This document shows positions 41,500-43,859 of a stretch of DNA of 43,859 nucleotides, one piece after another. The translations under genes and the position numbers were made by a program. Source of the stretch: an uncultured Myxococcales bacterium (GTDB taxonomy: Bacteria > Myxococcota_A > UBA9042); contig CALENB010000492.1 of assembly GCA_937910235.1 (NCBI GenBank), positions 1 through 43,859 of the forward strand, given 5' to 3'. The notes under the pieces are model-generated. The model made no database searches and had not been told where the DNA came from. It saw only the letters and a list, made by a program, of their open reading frames with translations. How positions within the stretch are numbered: the first letter of the stretch is position 1; every line of letters starts with the position of its first letter.

Positions 41500-42284
41500 G
41501 ACTCCTCCGCAGCTTTTCTGGCTGCTCTCTCGGCTTTTCGCGCCAAAAACGCGTCCATCCGGCGAAACTTCTCCGGCGACTCAAAGAGCACCGCCTGCGC
41601 CGTCGACTCAAACGCCATCAGCGCTGGACCGCCGGGCGTGTGCTGCGCCAGGGCGGCTTTGCTCATGCGCACCGCCAACGGATCGGCGCGCGCGATCTCT
41701 CGAGCGAGGTCCCACGCCACATCGAGCAGCTCGCTGGCTGGCACCACGCGGTTCACCAGGCCGATGCGGGCAGCCTCGGTCGCGTCGATGATCCTCCCCG
41801 TGAACAGCAGCTCGCGCGCCATCCCCAGCCCCACCAACGCCGGCAACCGATACGTGCCACCAGCCGCCGCCATGATGCCCAAGCCAACCTCCGGCTGACC
41901 GAACTTCGCGGCCTCGGTGGCGATCCGCAGATCACACGCCATCGCCAGCTCGCAGCCGCCACCGAGGGCAAAACCGTTGACCGCCGCGATGGTCGGCACC
42001 GGCAGCCGCGCGAGCTTGTCGAGCAGACCCGCGTTGATGGCACGGAGCGCGTCCGCATGTCGCCGCTGCCGCAGCTGCGCGATGTCAGCGCCAGCCACAA
42101 AGGCGCGACCCGCACCCGTCAGAATCACGCAGCGCACGTCAGGATCGCCCGCCGCCTCGTCCAGCGCCTGGTGCAGCGCGTCGACCATCGCTTGGTCGAG
42201 GCTGTTGAGCTTATCTGGGCGATTGAGGGTCCAGAGCCATACGCCATCTCGCCGCGTTCGCAGCAACAGGGGCTGTTCGGTCAT
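41496..42284 (-). CDS. Enoyl-CoA hydratase/isomerase
   Basis: A 262-residue crotonase-fold enzyme. Both active-site glutamates of true hydratases are present: GFALGGGCELAMACD and FGQPEVGLGI. The oxyanion segment is GAGRAFVAGADI. It probably hydrates a 2,3-enoyl-CoA, here plausibly dehydroadipyl-CoA downstream of the epoxybenzoyl-CoA route. A GGAG six to eight bases upstream supports the ATG. It follows boxB by 21 bases and overlaps the dehydrogenase gene, so boxB-ECH-HBD-hydrolase form one operon. Confidence 0.92.
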   Translation of the reverse strand: MTEQPLLLRTRRDGVWLWTLNRPDKLNSLDQAMVDALHQALDEAAGDPDVRCVILTGAGRAFVAGADIAQLRQRRHADALRAINAGLLDKLARLPVPTIAAVNGFALGGGCELAMACDLRIATEAAKFGQPEVGLGIMAAAGGTYRLPALVGLGMARELLFTGRIIDATEAARIGLVNRVVPASELLDVAWDLAREIARADPLAVRMSKAALAQHTPGGPALMAFESTAQAVLFESPEKFRRMDAFLARKAERAARKAAEES

Positions 42285-42305
42285 GTCACGCTCCAGCAGC
42301 TGATC

Positions 42306-43721
42306 TCACCCGAAGCGCACATACTCAAAATCGCTCGGTTGCCCATTGATTCCACGCTTCGGCGGCGCGATCCAATTCGCCATCTTGCCGGGTTCAATAC
42401 AGGGCTGCATCAGCTCGCGCACAAACGCCAAATCCGCGTCGGACTTCAGCCACGTGTCGCGATTCGCCTCGAACTCAGCCTCCGAGATGGGCATCCCCTC
42501 GGGGTTGAAAAAATCGTTGCCGTAGAGCCCTTGGTGCCGATGAAAGCGGCGATGGGGCAGCTTCAGCTTGAAATCCAGCCCGATCTTGGCGATCGCTTTG
42601 TTCCACCGGCGCACCGCGTTGCCGCACTCATCGATATAGTCGTCGCGCAGCACCTCGTTCATGGCGTTGCGCAGCGGCACCTCCTCCTTGCTGAAGCGCC
42701 CGTCCTTGAAGACGTCGAAGCTCTTAACGTGGTTGAGGCCGGTGTGCTCGCTGTACTTCGTCTCCTGAAAGCGCCCCTTGAGGCTGTTGCCGAAGTAGTC
42801 CGCGGCGTTGGTGCTGATCTCCGAGCCGAAGAGATCAAGGCAATAGCTGAACCAGTAGTTGATGAAGCGCTGGACCGTGGGCAGGTCGATGCCGCCCTGC
42901 GCGCGCGCGTCGCCGCTGGGATCGGCCAACGTCAGCTCCGCGCCTCGGCGAATGATCCGCTCAAGGCCCGTGTCCCCCACGAAGAGGTGATGCGCTTCTT
43001 CCGTCAACATGAACTTGCAGGTCCGCGCCAGCGGATCGAAGGCGGACTCAGCCAGCGCCGCGAGCTGGTACTTGCCGTCGCGGTCCGCGAACATCGTGAA
43101 ACAGAAGAAGCTCAGCCAGTCGTCGCAGGGCTGATTGAACGCGTCGAGCATGCGAGGCTTGTCTTCGTCACCCGAACGACGCGCGAGCAGCTCCTCGGCC
43201 TCGTCGCGGCCTTCGCGGCCAAAATGGCTGTGCAGCAGGTAGACCATCGCCCACAGGTGGCGGCCCTCCTCGACGTTGACCTGAAGCAGATTGCGCAGGT
43301 CATACAGGCTCGGCGCCGTGTTCCCGAGCGCCTTCTGCTGCTCCACGCTCGCCGGCTCGGTGTCGCCCTGCGTGACGATGATGCGGCGCAGCACGTTGCG
43401 GTACTCGCCGGGCACCGTCTGCCAGACGTCCTCGCCCATGTGGTCGCCAAAGTGGATCTTGCGGTCCGGCTCCTGCTCGGCGAGAAAGATCCCCCACCGA
43501 TAGTCGGGCATCTTCACGTAGTCAAAGTGCGCCCAGCCCGAGCGATCCGCGCTCGTCGCCGTGCGCAGGTAGATGTCCTTGGTCTGGAAGTTGTCCGGCC
43601 CCATCTCCTGCCACCAGCTCAGGTAGTTCGGCTGCCAGCGCTCGAGCGCCCGCTGCAGCTTTCGGTCACCTTTGAGGTCGACGTTGTTCGGGATGAGGCT
43701 CTGATAGTCGATCGCCGCCAT
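42306..43721 (-). CDS. boxB: Benzoyl-CoA 2,3-epoxidase subunit B (BoxB)
   Basis: Di-iron oxygenase component that, with reductase BoxA, epoxidises benzoyl-CoA in aerobic benzoate degradation. The 471-residue protein matches the family length of about 470. The di-iron ligands can be placed: Glu122 (TEPASVEQQ), Glu152 and His155 (EEGRHLW), Asp213 (FADRDGKY), Glu242 and His245 (EEAHHLFVG), each two positions beyond the Azoarcus evansii numbering as I remember it. The start at 43721 has GAGGAG six bases upstream; an ATG at 43739 is less well placed. It heads an operon with enoyl-CoA hydratase and hydroxyacyl-CoA dehydrogenase. BoxA, BoxC and the CoA ligase are not in the window and may lie beyond its right edge. 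Confidence 0.96.
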   Translation of the reverse strand: MAAIDYQSLIPNNVDLKGDRKLQRALERWQPNYLSWWQEMGPDNFQTKDIYLRTATSADRSGWAHFDYVKMPDYRWGIFLAEQEPDRKIHFGDHMGEDVWQTVPGEYRNVLRRIIVTQGDTEPASVEQQKALGNTAPSLYDLRNLLQVNVEEGRHLWAMVYLLHSHFGREGRDEAEELLARRSGDEDKPRMLDAFNQPCDDWLSFFCFTMFADRDGKYQLAALAESAFDPLARTCKFMLTEEAHHLFVGDTGLERIIRRGAELTLADPSGDARAQGGIDLPTVQRFINYWFSYCLDLFGSEISTNAADYFGNSLKGRFQETKYSEHTGLNHVKSFDVFKDGRFSKEEVPLRNAMNEVLRDDYIDECGNAVRRWNKAIAKIGLDFKLKLPHRRFHRHQGLYGNDFFNPEGMPISEAEFEANRDTWLKSDADLAFVRELMQPCIEPGKMANWIAPPKRGINGQPSDFEYVRFG

Positions 43722-43859
43722 GGGGTACTCCTCGGTCATGCGGGAGCGCCTGGTCCTTGCACGGCGGCAGGCCCAGGCGGCTCTTCTACGAATGTGCGGT
43801 CGCCAGCCTAGACGTCGCCGTCTCGCCCGTCAGCGCTTTTTTTTCAGGACCGCGCCGCC
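43722..43859. other. Region upstream of boxB to the window edge
   Basis: About 138 bases with no gene visible. An eight-T run at 43837-43844 (eight A on the boxB strand) is the only AT-rich tract and could belong to a promoter of boxB or a terminator of a gene beyond the edge. No clear -10/-35 pair or stem is seen. Confidence 0.35.

Noticed and set aside
1-43859. tRNA, rRNA, riboswitch, phage and transposase genes
   Set aside because: I looked for the usual sequence signatures on both strands and saw none; a covariance-model scan would be needed to exclude small RNAs.

Overview
This is a GC-rich chromosomal window with housekeeping, respiratory and surface-protein genes. Several large cysteine-rich lipoproteins carry Asp/Ala-rich stalks and beta-propellers. 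Together with the menaquinone pathway, caa3 oxidase and high GC, they suggest a myxobacterium-like (Myxococcota / former Deltaproteobacteria) aerobic chemoheterotroph. This is inferred from protein style; there is no rRNA in the window. I saw no tRNA, rRNA, CRISPR array, prophage or complete insertion sequence.

Layout. (1) 2-1528: end of an unidentified beta-propeller protein cut by the window edge. (2) 1557-8666, minus strand: aceE-type pyruvate dehydrogenase, two secreted Cys-rich lipoproteins, menB and a GbsR/MarR-type regulator. (3) 8667-8863: divergent control region with an inverted-repeat operator overlapping a good sigma-70 promoter. (4) 8864-15772, plus strand: menA, a menC-menE fusion, polyprenyl diphosphate synthase, DAHP synthase and menG, with a small thioesterase (menI-like) on the opposite strand. 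(5) 15795-19845, minus strand: menF-menD-menH with 4-base overlaps. Regions 2-5 encode every step from chorismate to menaquinone, plus chorismate-precursor and side-chain supply. (6) 20234-30243, plus strand: ctaB followed by a caa3-type cytochrome c oxidase operon: subunit II with cytochrome c, subunits I and III, a subunit IV-cytochrome c fusion, CtaG, a YtkA-like lipoprotein, a di-heme peroxidase, Sco and SURF1. It ends in a perfect 28-bp-arm palindrome. (7) 30595-39776, plus strand: two giant secreted proteins (1750 and 1096 aa) that share a propeller plus Cys-cap module, with a small metal-ribbon membrane protein between them. (8) 39867-43721, minus strand: boxB of the aerobic benzoyl-CoA epoxidation pathway, then enoyl-CoA hydratase, 3-hydroxyacyl-CoA dehydrogenase and an alpha/beta hydrolase.

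Together, regions 2-6 encode a menaquinone pathway and an oxygen-reducing terminal oxidase with its copper and heme assembly factors. Region 8 adds an oxygen-dependent aromatic-acid route whose products reach central metabolism. The most unusual points are the menA operator, the MenC-MenE fusion whose frame runs on antisense to the thioesterase gene, the duplicated propeller/Cys-cap architecture, the subunit IV-cytochrome c fusion and the long palindrome at the end of SURF1.
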